Shown: one piece after another, positions 26,232 through 35,171 of the stretch
How the letters are laid out: each line of letters opens with the position of its first letter
Numbering within the stretch: position 1 is the stretch's first letter
Assembly: GCF_001687605.2 (NCBI RefSeq)
Contig: NZ_CP016539.2
Span: 2,882,501-2,946,500, forward strand
From: Planococcus plakortidis
GTDB taxonomy: Bacteria > Bacillota > Bacilli > Bacillales_A > Planococcaceae
DNA: 64,000 nt
Direction of reading: 5' to 3'
The notes under the pieces: generated by a model
Seen by the model: only the letters and a program-made list of their open reading frames with translations
Told to the model about the DNA's origin: nothing
The model's database searches: none
Program-made: the position numbers and the translations under genes

Positions 26232-27404
26232 TCACTTCGCCAGCTTCAAGACACTGCCGAGCAAAACATTCGCGCCATTCTCCATATCATCTGCTGCCGC
26301 AAATTCTTTCGAGTTGTGGCTGATGCCTGCTAAGCAGGGAATGAATACCAGAGCTGAATTCATAACTGAAGCTAGCGAATTGGCATCGTGGTTTGCCCCG
26401 CTCATCATCGATTCATAAGGAATGCCCGCTTCCTGGCTTGCCTGTCCGACAATTGCAGAAAGGGTTTCAGACAAGGAGGACGGCGCCTTTTCGATATTCG
26501 GTGTAATGGAGACAGAATGATTCACGGACGCATAATCGGAAATCTGGTCTGTAATCTCGCGCATCACTTCAAGCTCAGTCCCTCTTACTTCGAGCGTCAA
26601 ATCGACACGCCCCGGCACGACATTCGGCAAGTTCGGGTGCATATGCAATTCGCCAATCGTCCCGACATTCGGTTCACCGAATGATTTGACGAGGCGCTCG
26701 AATTCGAGAATAATGTGGGCGGCGGACGTCAATGCGTCGTCTCGTTCATTCATTCCCATCGTTCCAGAATGAGCAGCTTCCCCGTAAACCGCCACATCCA
26801 AGCGCTTAATGCCCGCGATTGCATGGACGACGCCGATTGCTGAACCGTTTGATTCAAGTTTTTTCCCTTGCTCGATGTGGAGCTCCAGATAATCGCTATA
26901 GCGTTCATATCCCACTGTGTCTTTGACTTGTTGGAGAGTGAAAGGAGTACTTTTAAGCCGCTCGCTGAACGATGTATCAAATTCAATATTTCCGCAAAAT
27001 GCCCGGCTTCCGAATGTGCCGCCAAGGATATTCGCTTCTTCCCCACGAAAAGAAACGACGGTCACTGGCCGCTTCAACTGCACACCGATTTCCTGCAAGA
27101 TGAGCAATATCTCAAGCCCTGCAACCACCCCAAGCGCACCATCGTATTTGCCGCCGTTTTTCACCGTGTCAAGGTGAGAACCAATCAAGACACCATTCCC
27201 ACTGTCTGGTCCAACCGTTCCGAATACATTGCCAATTGCATCCCGGTGCGTTCTAATGGAATGTCGTTCACATGTGTCGATAAACCAATCTAAGGCCTCT
27301 TGTTCTTTCCGAGAATATGCAAGGCGAGTGATGCCTTCCCCCTCTTCGGTGATGTTATTTACTTGTTCCAACATGTCCACCAAGCGCTGCTTGTTTATCT
27401 TCAT
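26232..27404 (-). CDS. M20-family Zn-dependent hydrolase (allantoate amidohydrolase / N-carbamoyl-L-amino acid hydrolase type)
   Basis: A 390-aa member of the hydantoinase/carbamoylase subgroup of M20. Metal ligands are His77 in GSHLDTV, Asp88 in KYDGA, Glu122/123 in FRGEEANILGG, His in ELHIEQGKKLE and the late His in MSGANHDANSLA. A dimerisation (satellite) domain lies around residues 210-320. Enzymes of this group hydrolyse carbamoyl or ureido groups of allantoate, N-carbamoyl amino acids or beta-ureidopropionate. Its start lies inside the amidohydrolase gene (50-nt overlap, GAGGTGA site), so the two are coupled and likely act in sequence: ring opening, then deamidation. The exact ureide is not decidable from sequence. 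Confidence 0.85.
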   Translation of the reverse strand: MKINKQRLVDMLEQVNNITEEGEGITRLAYSRKEQEALDWFIDTCERHSIRTHRDAIGNVFGTVGPDSGNGVLIGSHLDTVKNGGKYDGALGVVAGLEILLILQEIGVQLKRPVTVVSFRGEEANILGGTFGSRAFCGNIEFDTSFSERLKSTPFTLQQVKDTVGYERYSDYLELHIEQGKKLESNGSAIGVVHAIAGIKRLDVAVYGEAAHSGTMGMNERDDALTSAAHIILEFERLVKSFGEPNVGTIGELHMHPNLPNVVPGRVDLTLEVRGTELEVMREITDQISDYASVNHSVSITPNIEKAPSSLSETLSAIVGQASQEAGIPYESMMSGANHDANSLASVMNSALVFIPCLAGISHNSKEFAAADDMENGANVLLGSVLKLAK

Positions 27405-28764
27405 CGCGATTCACCTCCCCGGGTTTGATGAACCGGCCTGCAGTCTGCGTATTGATTCCGCCTTCATGACTGTACACTAGATGTCCGCGTACAAATGTCG
27501 CCTCTATACGGTTGTGCACTGTATGCTCATGGAAAGGCGAAACATCCGATACAGAAAGGAAGTCGTTTTCGTCGATGCGCCATGGCGCACCTCTTTTAAT
27601 GACTACAATATCGGCGTCTTTGCCGGTTTCAATCGAGCCTTTATCCACAAGTCTGAACCGTCGGGCTGGTGCCAGGGCTAGCAGTTCCGCAAAACGGGCT
27701 GGAGAAATTCCTTTTTGATCTACAAGATGGTCGAACAACAAAGGCACCATGATTTCAAGACCTGGAGAACCGGATTTCGCCTTGAAGATATCGTACTCGC
27801 CGATGGTTTTATCCGCTTTTTGCCATGGTGCATGATCGGAAGTGATAAAGTCGATTTGGCCTTCGAGTAATTTCCGCTCCAGCGCTTCAACTTGTTCCGG
27901 CAATCTCAGAGGTGGGTTGATTTTCGCTTTCGGGCCAAATTTCTTGAGATCTTCCGTCGTCAGCAACAAATAATTATAGCAAGTCTCCGCCGTTACGTTC
28001 GTTCCTTGCTGCTTGAACCACTCGACATAATCGATACTCCGCGCATGGCTGACATGGACGATATGCAGTTTCGCACCGGACCACGAAGCCATGTCCAATA
28101 ATTTAACGACTGCGGTCGTTTCCGTCACCGGTGGCCTCGTCAAGTTATGATGGATCGCCTCCTTTTGGCCTGCTTTTTTAGCATCTTCAATATAACGCGT
28201 CAGCATTTCATCATTTTCTGCGTGAAATGCGATAACCAAATTATGGGCCGCCGTTTTCTTCATCGCTTCCAATATATCCGCGTCTTCAATGCGGGGAAAA
28301 CGGTACGGATCCGTTTCGAAGGTCGACAATTTGAAACCGGCGACGCCAGCCTCTGCCAATTCATCGATGACCTGTGCTCCGTTCTCTTTCGGAATGGTGC
28401 CCCATAAGGCGATGTCCACTACCGCCTGTTCGTTAACCTCAGCAATTTTCTCCTCCAATACGCTGACATTGCTGATTGGTACAGGCAGATCGTACGGCAT
28501 ATCCAAGAAGCTTGTAATTCCGCCCTTTGCCGCTGCAGAAGATGCTTTTCGAATGCCTTCGTTCGGGTTGCTGAAGCAATGAACGTGTGCATCAATAAAA
28601 CCAGGGAAGACAAAATCCTCCCCAAAATCAACGGTCTCCTCTCCATGCAACATTCCTTTCCTATCCGAGACTTCTAGGATTTTCCCATTATTTATTCCGA
28701 TTTCACCAGAAAAGTCTCCTTCAGGAGTTACGATATGCCCTTGAATCACTTTTTCGAATTTCAT
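27355..28764 (-). CDS. Cyclic amidohydrolase (allantoinase / hydantoinase type)
   Basis: A 469-aa amidohydrolase with a binuclear-metal active site: His60 and His62 in DAHVHCF, Lys in GVAGFKLSTF (carboxylated bridging Lys), His in AFHAENDEM, His in LHIVHVSHA and Asp in FITSDHAPW. AAAKGGITSFLDMP is the allantoinase-like segment. It opens cyclic ureides such as allantoin, hydantoins or dihydropyrimidines. It overlaps the transporter gene upstream by 44 nt and the amidase gene downstream by 50 nt, a tightly packed operon. AAGGAG precedes ATG 28764. The substrate is inferred from the operon rather than from a diagnostic residue. Confidence 0.85.
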   Translation of the reverse strand: MKFEKVIQGHIVTPEGDFSGEIGINNGKILEVSDRKGMLHGEETVDFGEDFVFPGFIDAHVHCFSNPNEGIRKASSAAAKGGITSFLDMPYDLPVPISNVSVLEEKIAEVNEQAVVDIALWGTIPKENGAQVIDELAEAGVAGFKLSTFETDPYRFPRIEDADILEAMKKTAAHNLVIAFHAENDEMLTRYIEDAKKAGQKEAIHHNLTRPPVTETTAVVKLLDMASWSGAKLHIVHVSHARSIDYVEWFKQQGTNVTAETCYNYLLLTTEDLKKFGPKAKINPPLRLPEQVEALERKLLEGQIDFITSDHAPWQKADKTIGEYDIFKAKSGSPGLEIMVPLLFDHLVDQKGISPARFAELLALAPARRFRLVDKGSIETGKDADIVVIKRGAPWRIDENDFLSVSDVSPFHEHTVHNRIEATFVRGHLVYSHEGGINTQTAGRFIKPGEVNRDEDKQAALGGHVGTSK

Positions 28765-30157
28765 GCTGTCTCTCCTTTGCTTTGTTGAATGCTGCTACAA
28801 CGGCTAGTCCCACCAGTGATGCAGCGAGGCCATAAATGACATAGATGTCCGCACCGAGAAAATGCGCAATGCCCGATCCACCGATTCCCATGACGATACT
28901 GGCGATTCCTGCGCGATGGTCAAGGATGTTTTTATCCCTTAAGATGAAGCCGCCGAGAATCGGCACCAATAGAGCCGATACCGAATAAGCGAACGAAGCG
29001 ACAATCCAGCCGAGCGCTTGCGGGAAAAAGATTGCCATGGAAACCGCTAAAGCCAATACCGCCACTGAAACAACGCGCGATACGGAAATCAGCTTTTTTT
29101 CTTCAATGTCTGGATTTACATAATTCGTATAAATATCTTTTGTAATCGTCACCACAACCGACTGAACCGCACTACTGAGCGTCGACATGATGGTTGCGAC
29201 GATGAACACCGCAAACATGATCAAGAACCAATCCGGTGTCTGCGTTAAAAACCATCCGGTTGCATTTTCAGCGTTATCAAGTGACGGATTCAAAGAGCGC
29301 ACCGTCAACCCGATCGTCGAGGACCAGAAAGTTGCAACAGCAAATAACACAGCTGTCACTCCAATGGAAATCGTCGCATTCCGCGAATTGTCAGCGGAGT
29401 AGATACGCTGATACAGTTGCTGATTGGTTAAATTTCCAGGCATGACGCCAAAAATCCAAAACAAGATAGTCCCCATTCCTACGCCGGCAAGACCACTTGG
29501 GAAATCGGAAATTTCACTCGGTGTATTGGACATGATTGTCTGGAAACCATCCCCAATATCCATCGCCATGAAGAATGCAATGACCGCACCGACAGCCATG
29601 GCACACCCGAAAATAAAATCAGTCCAGGCAACTGACGTCATCCCCGCTGGCAGAACGAAAGCCAAGCTGATTACAGCGAACGCCGCCACCATCAGCGGTG
29701 CGTCTACGCCAGTGATGGTTGAAAAGATTTTTCCAAACCCGACCAATTGGGTAATCATCCAGCCGAACGGCACGATGAGTGTACTCAGGATGACCAGTAT
29801 CGATAATACCGGATGACGGCCATAAATTTTCGTGATGATGTCAGGCATCGTCTCGAACTCACTATTGCGCAGCCATTTCGCCATAAACAAAAACGGGATA
29901 AACCCAATCATTGTCAATAAGCCATATGTCAATGTGGACCAGCCACTCGAATAGGCGGTTCCAACAAGACCGACGATGACCGCGCCCCCCATAACCGTCG
30001 CAAATTGCGTTCCGATCTGAACATATAGCGGTAATGATCGTCCACCTACGTACCAGTTTTCTACTCCTTGTTTTTTACGTCCCAAAATGTAAGAAAAAAC
30101 AATTATCCCTGAAAGTACCACAGCAATAGATAGAAACAAAATCACAGTTGTATTCAT
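28721..30157 (-). CDS. Sodium:solute symporter (SSS family)
   Basis: A 478-aa membrane protein with about 13 transmembrane helices. The family start pattern YILGRKKQGVENWYVGGRSLP is followed by GLVGTAYSSGWSTLTYG, and the sodium-binding region lies around LSSAVQSVVVTITKDIY. It is the first gene of the ureide operon and presumably imports its substrate (allantoin, hydantoin or related). The start is ATG 30157, 8 nt behind AAGGGG; the upstream extension of the frame overlaps the divergent regulator's promoter. The C-terminus ends in a charged tail overlapping the amidohydrolase start. Confidence 0.85.
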   Translation of the reverse strand: MNTTVILFLSIAVVLSGIIVFSYILGRKKQGVENWYVGGRSLPLYVQIGTQFATVMGGAVIVGLVGTAYSSGWSTLTYGLLTMIGFIPFLFMAKWLRNSEFETMPDIITKIYGRHPVLSILVILSTLIVPFGWMITQLVGFGKIFSTITGVDAPLMVAAFAVISLAFVLPAGMTSVAWTDFIFGCAMAVGAVIAFFMAMDIGDGFQTIMSNTPSEISDFPSGLAGVGMGTILFWIFGVMPGNLTNQQLYQRIYSADNSRNATISIGVTAVLFAVATFWSSTIGLTVRSLNPSLDNAENATGWFLTQTPDWFLIMFAVFIVATIMSTLSSAVQSVVVTITKDIYTNYVNPDIEEKKLISVSRVVSVAVLALAVSMAIFFPQALGWIVASFAYSVSALLVPILGGFILRDKNILDHRAGIASIVMGIGGSGIAHFLGADIYVIYGLAASLVGLAVVAAFNKAKERQHEIRKSDSRAYRNS

Positions 30158-30210
30158 CACAAAACCCCTTTTGTATTGATGTATTATTTGAAAGAGTATA
30201 GTATGAAGAA

Positions 30211-30236
30211 TATTAAGACAAATTAAATGTCTAATA
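30211..30236. promoter_or_regulatory. Palindrome in the divergent IclR/symporter promoter
   Basis: TATTAAGACA, seven A/T bases, then TGTCTAATA form an imperfect dyad between the IclR-type regulator and the ureide operon. Its position fits an operator for the regulator. Confidence 0.5.
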
Positions 30237-30262
30237 TTTTGAGACAAAAAGAGGTGTTTTTT

Positions 30263-30967
30263 ATGAATTTGAAAATACTGCAATTGTTCCGCACCCACGG
30301 ATCGCCTCTACATATCGATGAAATGCTGCAAGCAATTGACGTTCCAAGAAGCTCGCTTTACCGCCAAATTAAAGGATTGACACAGTCGGGCCTAATCGAA
30401 ATGGCCGGAAAAGGGCTGTACGCTCCCGGCTGGCTGGCGGATGAGCTGTCGCGGGTCAAAGAAAATTCTTTCTCTCCTTTAATCGAGTCAGCATTGCCGA
30501 TCATGCAGGAGTTGAATGAAGATCTCGGAGAATCGGTTAACCTGACTGCAATCAAAGGCGCCAAAGTCCAAGTGCTTGCCCACCTCGAATGTAAGCATAA
30601 ATTGAAGTATTCCTACGAGGAAGGCCAAGTGCTAGATTTGTTTAAGGGAGCCTCTTCGAAAATCTTACTGGCATACCTGCCGCAAGAACAAAGCGATTTC
30701 CTCATCGATTCGGATTTACCTGAAGCAGAAGGCGACCGATTGAAAGCTGAACTCAGCAGAATTAATCAAAATGGCTACGCATTGACTAATTCCGAAGTCG
30801 ACGAAAACGCGATTGGTATATCCACCCCGATACTGCGCAACGGCAAATACTTGATGGGGGGCCTGTCCATCGCCGGCCCGTCCTTCCGAATCAATGACAC
30901 TGAAATCGGCACCTATATCGAACGCTTGAAAGAAGCGGCAGCCGATGTTTCATTAATGCTCAGCTAG
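30263..30967 (+). CDS. IclR-family transcriptional regulator
   Basis: A 234-aa regulator. The N-terminal winged helix-turn-helix (about 1-60) reads LKILQLFRTHGSPLHIDEML and VPRSSLYRQIKGLTQSGLI. The C-terminal IclR effector domain has the AHLECKHKLKY segment, LFKGASSKILLAYL, INQNGYALTNSEVDENAIGI and a SIAGP motif. It is divergent from the symporter-amidohydrolase-amidase operon, whose substrate is probably its ligand. The start is ATG 30263 behind GAGGTG. A strong terminator follows. Confidence 0.85.
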   Translation: MNLKILQLFRTHGSPLHIDEMLQAIDVPRSSLYRQIKGLTQSGLIEMAGKGLYAPGWLADELSRVKENSFSPLIESALPIMQELNEDLGESVNLTAIKGAKVQVLAHLECKHKLKYSYEEGQVLDLFKGASSKILLAYLPQEQSDFLIDSDLPEAEGDRLKAELSRINQNGYALTNSEVDENAIGISTPILRNGKYLMGGLSIAGPSFRINDTEIGTYIERLKEAAADVSLMLS

Positions 30968-31000
30968 AACGCAATATTGCAGGTTACACTTAAAAAGAAT

Positions 31001-31059
31001 AAAAAACTCCTGTACATGTTGTTTTACGGTTCATACCGAAAACAATGTACAGGAGTTTT
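31001..31059. terminator. Terminator between IclR and glutaredoxin genes
   Basis: AAAAACTCCTGTACAT and TGTACAGGAGTTTTT form a long stem, extended by GTTTT/AAAAC. T runs on both strands serve the convergent genes. Confidence 0.85.
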
Positions 31060-31087
31060 TAAATTCTATGGCAGTATTTCTGTATAC

Positions 31088-31324
31088 TTACTGCTTCAAC
31101 AAAGATTGGACGCGCTGCGGGTCAAAGCCGAGCACCCACTCGCCGTTGATGTTCGTCTGCGGAACCCCCATTTGGCCGGTTGCCTGGACAAGGCGGCTAG
31201 CCGCTACTGGATCTTTCTGGACATTGACGTCTGTGTAAGCGATGCCGTTTTGGTCCAGGAAATTCTTGAGCATCGTGCAGTATGGGCATGTGTTCGTTGA
31301 GTAGACAGTTACTTGGTTAGTCAT
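31088..31324 (-). CDS. Glutaredoxin-family protein
   Basis: A 78-aa thioredoxin-fold protein with the dithiol active site CPYC (residues 11-14), the cis-Pro in MGVPQTNI and a C-terminal helix DPQRVQSLLKQ. Bacillota lacking glutathione use such proteins with other thiols; reduction of disulfides or persulfides is likely, with NrdH-like ribonucleotide-reductase support as an alternative. The start is ATG 31324 right behind CAGGAGGAATC. The promoter at 31365-31393 contains a CsoR/CstR-like operator, which suggests induction by copper or reactive sulfur species. Confidence 0.85.
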   Translation of the reverse strand: MTNQVTVYSTNTCPYCTMLKNFLDQNGIAYTDVNVQKDPVAASRLVQATGQMGVPQTNINGEWVLGFDPQRVQSLLKQ

Positions 31325-31364
31325 ATGGATTCCTCCTGTTTGAGTAATATCTTTGATTAACTTT

Positions 31365-31393
31365 ATAATACCCATTGGGGTATATTTTTTCAA
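31365..31393 (-). promoter_or_regulatory. Sigma-A promoter with CsoR/CstR-like operator in the spacer
   Basis: TTGAAA (31393-31388), a 17-nt spacer and TATTAT (31370-31365) on the minus strand. The palindrome ATACCCATTGGGGTAT (31368-31383) lies in the spacer and touches the -10. It matches the TACCC…GGGTA dyads bound by CsoR-family repressors, so binding would block polymerase. Confidence 0.65.
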
Positions 31394-31495
31394 GCAGATT
31401 GCTCACTGATTCTAAGTAATCCGTTGGAAACTTAGTAAAAAGAATTGGTTCTTAACCTCTCAATTTTGCAATATCTTTTTTTAATTAGTCATATT

Positions 31496-31538
31496 AAAAA
31501 CGGCAGGATGAGTTTTATAATCACTCTTCCTGCCGTTA
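31496..31538 (-). terminator. Terminator of the helicase operon
   Basis: AACGGCAGGATGAGT pairs with ACTCTTCCTGCCGTT around a 9-nt AT loop. T5 on the minus strand follows. Confidence 0.8.
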
Positions 31539-31540
31539 CT

Positions 31541-33961
31541 TTAGTTTCTATTAATCGCTTTCCTCTCAAAATAAGCATGCAGCCGATATTCAGCAATTTC
31601 CTTCGTCCACTCATGCAGAATTCGCTGATGTTCAATACTTGGCGATAGATTCAAAGTAAACGATCCTCCTTCAAATGTCACCAGGCCGCCTTTTGCACTG
31701 CCGCTCCACTTCGTCATCGGCATCCGCTCAATCAGATCTGCGATTTTCTTTTCATCGTAGTCTCTGAGCTTTCTTCCCTGCACATCATTGAAATCAGCAT
31801 TCAAGCGGTATTGTTTCGCCGTCAGGAACTCATGGAAATACGGTGCTGCTTCCACTGGCGTGATCGGCTCCAGCCAGTTCTCCACGCCTTGTGACAACAT
31901 GTAACTCAAGACAACCATCTTATAGCTTTTGTTCATTCCGGTCTTCTCGACTTCCAACAACCAATTCTGGTGCTTCGTCCATACTTCAATCTCTTCTGCA
32001 TTCAACTCCGCCGCATAAGCGAGCAGGCCGAACCAGCTGCCGAATTCCTGCCTGATCGTTTTCGATTCCGCCGTCCCTTGGAGATGAAATTCTAAATAAG
32101 TAGGACGCCTGCCGAGCTCCCGCTTTAATTCGCGGTAAGCAAGAACCATTGCTTCTTTTCTAGGCGCGCGTTTCTTCCGCAGCTCTACCAATAAATTGAC
32201 GACTGCCAATTCTAAATTGAAATCGCAATTCGCAGGGACTAAAGGTGCGACGCCTTGAGGTTTTCCTTTAGCTTGAGGCACTGTATCAAATACCGAAAGC
32301 TTCAAATCGGCGTTGCGGTAATTGCCGATAAAGTCAATAATCACGCAATGATCCTTTTCGTCCGCAATGCGCAGTCCCCGGCCGATTTGCTGGGTGTAGA
32401 CTGTGAGCGACTCAGTCGGTCGGATAAACAGCAAGGTATCGACTTTCGGAATATCGACACCTTCATTGAACAAATCGACCGTGAAGATGATTTCCAACTC
32501 TCCTGAATCCAATTGTGCTCTCGCCGCTTTCCGCTCTTCTGCAGGCGTACCGCCCGACAAACTCATCGAACGAATGCCGCGCTCCCGGAAAAACTGGTCC
32601 ATAAATTGTGTCTGCCGGACCGTCGAACAAAAGACGATCGTGCGGGTCTGCTTATGCTTTTGCCACGCTTCGAATACTGCTTCAGCATAGTCTTCCCTCA
32701 ACTGCGCCTGAAGCAGTTCTTCTTCGTCGTAGCGGTTTCCGAGCCAGCGAATCTTCGAGTAATCGGTATTGTCGTATACGCCAAAATAACGAAACGGCGC
32801 CAGCCAATTGCGCTCGATGGCATCGAGGAAATGAATCGAAATCGCGACATTGCCATCACATAGGGCATACACATCCTGATTGTCCATGCGGTCAGGTGTT
32901 GCCGTGATCCCAAGCAAAAACTGCGGATCGAAATGCTCCAGCAGCCTTCTATAAGTCGGGGAAGCTGCATGGTGGAATTCATCTACCACAATTAAATCGA
33001 ACGCATCCCGCTCGAATTGATCTAAGTGATACTCACTTCCCAGTGTATAGATGGAAGCAAACAGAAAATCTGCGGAGGTATCCTTTTCTGTCGCATGGTA
33101 AAACGCGGATTTTTTATGCGGGTGAACTTTTTGGAACGATTCTTTTGCCTGGTGAAGGATCTCCTGGCGATGCGCAACAAACAACACCCGTTTGAACTTC
33201 TTCGCAAAAAACGCCGCGAGATAGGTTTTCCCGAGCCCTGTCGCAAGCACAGCCATCGCGCGAGTATATTCTTCTTCCATCACCGTATCGAGTGCACCGA
33301 GTGCTTCCTGCTGGGCGGGCCGTGGCTTTAATTCAGTTATGTATGGGGCTCCTGTTTCTACGATTTCCTGAGGCTGCGATGCCCCCAGCATAAGTCCCGT
33401 TTCTTCCGCTTCCGACCAAACCGGGCTGATTGGCCGTTTGAGATTTGCTTTTTCATGAAGCATTTTATATTCCTGAAGCGTTTCTTTATTCAAAGGAATC
33501 GTTTCATCCGCGTAGAAATACGCTAAAAATTGCTCTGCCGCTTCATCAAATACCGTCTCATCTACTGAAGTTGGCGCGATTAAATTCCATTCCACACCTT
33601 CCGTCAATGCGGAGCGGGATAAATTGGACGATCCAACGATCAGGTGCGACGTTTCTTCACCGCGGAATAAGTAAGACTTGGGATGAAATGAAGCACCTCC
33701 GCTTTTCCATAAACGTATTTCAGCGGAAGGCAATTCATCCAACAACATCTCAAGTGCTTCCGGCTGTGTCACAAAAAGATAGTCACCAATCAATAGTTTG
33801 ATTGGCACACCACGGTCTGCGGCTTCTTTCAAGAATGGTGTCACGATTCTCACACCGGACTTCATTGCAAACGCCGTAATCCAGTTAATATCAACAGCTT
33901 CTTTCGAAAGCTGGTTCAAGTGGCTCACGAGCTGTGAAGTGACCAGCTGCAATTTACTCAT
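31541..33961 (-). CDS. PLD-domain superfamily 2 helicase
   Basis: An 806-aa multidomain protein. Residues 1-170 form a phospholipase-D-like nuclease half with FHPKSYLF and GSSNLSRSAL (HxK and downstream Asn). The SF2 helicase core (about 215-550) follows, with Walker A MAVLATGLGKTYLA, DEFH box VVDEFHHA, motif III ITATPDR, FCSTVRQTQFMDQFF and motif VI QQIGRGLRI. The C-terminal ~230 residues are helical and unassigned; the DUF3427 domain of relatives is not evident. Such PLD-helicases are found in accessory and restriction-like loci. ATG 33961 overlaps the MazG-like gene by 8 nt, so the pair is coupled. Confidence 0.82.
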   Translation of the reverse strand: MSKLQLVTSQLVSHLNQLSKEAVDINWITAFAMKSGVRIVTPFLKEAADRGVPIKLLIGDYLFVTQPEALEMLLDELPSAEIRLWKSGGASFHPKSYLFRGEETSHLIVGSSNLSRSALTEGVEWNLIAPTSVDETVFDEAAEQFLAYFYADETIPLNKETLQEYKMLHEKANLKRPISPVWSEAEETGLMLGASQPQEIVETGAPYITELKPRPAQQEALGALDTVMEEEYTRAMAVLATGLGKTYLAAFFAKKFKRVLFVAHRQEILHQAKESFQKVHPHKKSAFYHATEKDTSADFLFASIYTLGSEYHLDQFERDAFDLIVVDEFHHAASPTYRRLLEHFDPQFLLGITATPDRMDNQDVYALCDGNVAISIHFLDAIERNWLAPFRYFGVYDNTDYSKIRWLGNRYDEEELLQAQLREDYAEAVFEAWQKHKQTRTIVFCSTVRQTQFMDQFFRERGIRSMSLSGGTPAEERKAARAQLDSGELEIIFTVDLFNEGVDIPKVDTLLFIRPTESLTVYTQQIGRGLRIADEKDHCVIIDFIGNYRNADLKLSVFDTVPQAKGKPQGVAPLVPANCDFNLELAVVNLLVELRKKRAPRKEAMVLAYRELKRELGRRPTYLEFHLQGTAESKTIRQEFGSWFGLLAYAAELNAEEIEVWTKHQNWLLEVEKTGMNKSYKMVVLSYMLSQGVENWLEPITPVEAAPYFHEFLTAKQYRLNADFNDVQGRKLRDYDEKKIADLIERMPMTKWSGSAKGGLVTFEGGSFTLNLSPSIEHQRILHEWTKEIAEYRLHAYFERKAINRN

Positions 33962-34280
33962 CTTCAACCTCGATTAAAAAGATTCTTTCTTTAAATCCGC
34001 CGCGTTTTTCCGCTTTTTTTACTCGCACTTCTTCTACTTCTTCAAACGAAGATCCATTGAGTTCAGCAGCTGCATGAATCAGCTCGAGAATGTCTGCAAG
34101 CTCTTCAACCGCATCTTTTGGATTATCAGTTTCCTCATATTCATGAAGCTCCTCAGTGAGTTTCTTCGTTACCTCTGTTTTATACTCTTCTTCTGATAAA
34201 ATACGGGTTTCGAATTGAAGACCGCTGTTTTCGATTACTTGTGGGATTTTGTCTCTAACTAGCTTGTTATATGCTGGCAT
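33954..34280 (-). CDS. MazG-like nucleotide pyrophosphohydrolase
   Basis: A 108-aa all-alpha NTP pyrophosphatase-like protein. It begins with the family pattern YNKLVRDKIPQVIE and carries the acidic helices KKLTEELHEYEE and DAVEELADILELI that supply the metal-binding ExxE and ExxD residues. Homologues hydrolyse phosphoribosyl-ATP-like or noncanonical nucleotides; stand-alone members of this type occur beside defence or mobile genes. It overlaps the downstream PLD-helicase gene by 8 nt, implying joint expression. Neighbours give no clue of a biosynthetic role. Confidence 0.8.
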   Translation of the reverse strand: MPAYNKLVRDKIPQVIENSGLQFETRILSEEEYKTEVTKKLTEELHEYEETDNPKDAVEELADILELIHAAAELNGSSFEEVEEVRVKKAEKRGGFKERIFLIEVEDE

Positions 34281-34311
34281 CCTAAGTCCTCCTCCATTTC
34301 CAAAAATGCTA

Positions 34312-34554
34312 TTAACTCAATTCTTTATACATTCCCGGATACACATACAAAGATTTAAAATAACTAACTGAGCTAGCCTCTTTAGTTAACTTTTTCGCGC
34401 ATTCGGATGAAATGTATATAATATCATTCTCATAATAAATATCTTCATTCAAGTCGTAATCTAAAATCATTACTACTTCTTCATTTTCAGCTTTTAGCTT
34501 CTTAAACCATATTAAAGAATCTATATGATTACCCAAAATTAAATTAATACGCAT
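34312..34554 (-). CDS. Protein of unknown function, 80 aa
   Basis: Not recognised. A small acidic alpha/beta protein (MRINLILGNHIDSLIWFKKL, DYDLNEDIYYENDIIYISSE, a Tyr-rich end LYVYPGMYKELS) with no membrane segment. GAGGG precedes ATG 34554. It lies 31 nt upstream of the MazG-like gene on the same strand and may be the first gene of that operon. Codon usage is AT-rich like the DNA to its right. Confidence 0.55.
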   Translation of the reverse strand: MRINLILGNHIDSLIWFKKLKAENEEVVMILDYDLNEDIYYENDIIYISSECAKKLTKEASSVSYFKSLYVYPGMYKELS

Positions 34555-34884
34555 ACTAATATTCCCTCACACTTTCATAACATTGTGAAATTTTTAGATA
34601 GATAATTAGGATTTCCTCTAATGAGCTCAATAAACATTAGTATTAACAATAGTAGAATGCCTCACTTTATAAATTATAACTATTGTTAAAAACTTTTTTG
34701 AAAGGTTTGATGCAATGCCTATAAAAACTAGTTACCTTTAAGATAATATTTTACAGGTAAATAGCAGTTTATCGAGTAGTTTTTCTAATAGCCTATAAAA
34801 TTTAAATGTAATATCTATGTAACTAGAGGTTAGGACAAACACCGAGCATATACATCATCTCAACTGACCACTGCATAAAATCGA
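34555..34884. other. AT-rich intergenic DNA
   Basis: No gene, RNA or clear repeat recognised. Composition is distinctly more AT-rich than the DNA left of 34 kb. It presumably holds the promoter of the 34312-34554 operon. Confidence 0.4.
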
Positions 34885-35013
34885 GCAAATGAAGACGTAG
34901 CTGTCAGCAAGCGATTGATGGATGCCGGCGAGCTGATTGGCATTGAAGTGTTGGATTCACTGATTGTCAGCCAAAAAGACGGCGTTTCCTTGAGGGAAAT
35001 CGGGGTTATTTAA
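34885..35013 (+). pseudogene. RadC/JAB-domain protein, C-terminal fragment
   Basis: A 42-codon open segment reading ANEDVAVSKRLMDAGELIGI and continuing EVLDSLIVSQKDGVSLREIG before a stop. This is the conserved end of RadC-like JAB proteins (typically SxEDxxVTKRLxxAGxxLGIEVLDHLI). The catalytic HxHPSGDP part upstream is absent, and no start or ribosome-binding site is present. RadC-like genes are common on mobile elements, so this is probably a remnant of an integrated element. Confidence 0.75.
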
Positions 35014-35171
35014 AAACCCCGTCCCTACGGGATTCTCAGACGAAATGAATCGCATCTTCCATCGTCTCAGAAAAGATAAATCCCTCAGAAGGCGAATCTC
35101 AGACATGGGATTCGTCTTTTGTAAGGGGAATTCCTCAAACCTCATAGCTGCGCTAAAAGAATGGCAGGGAA

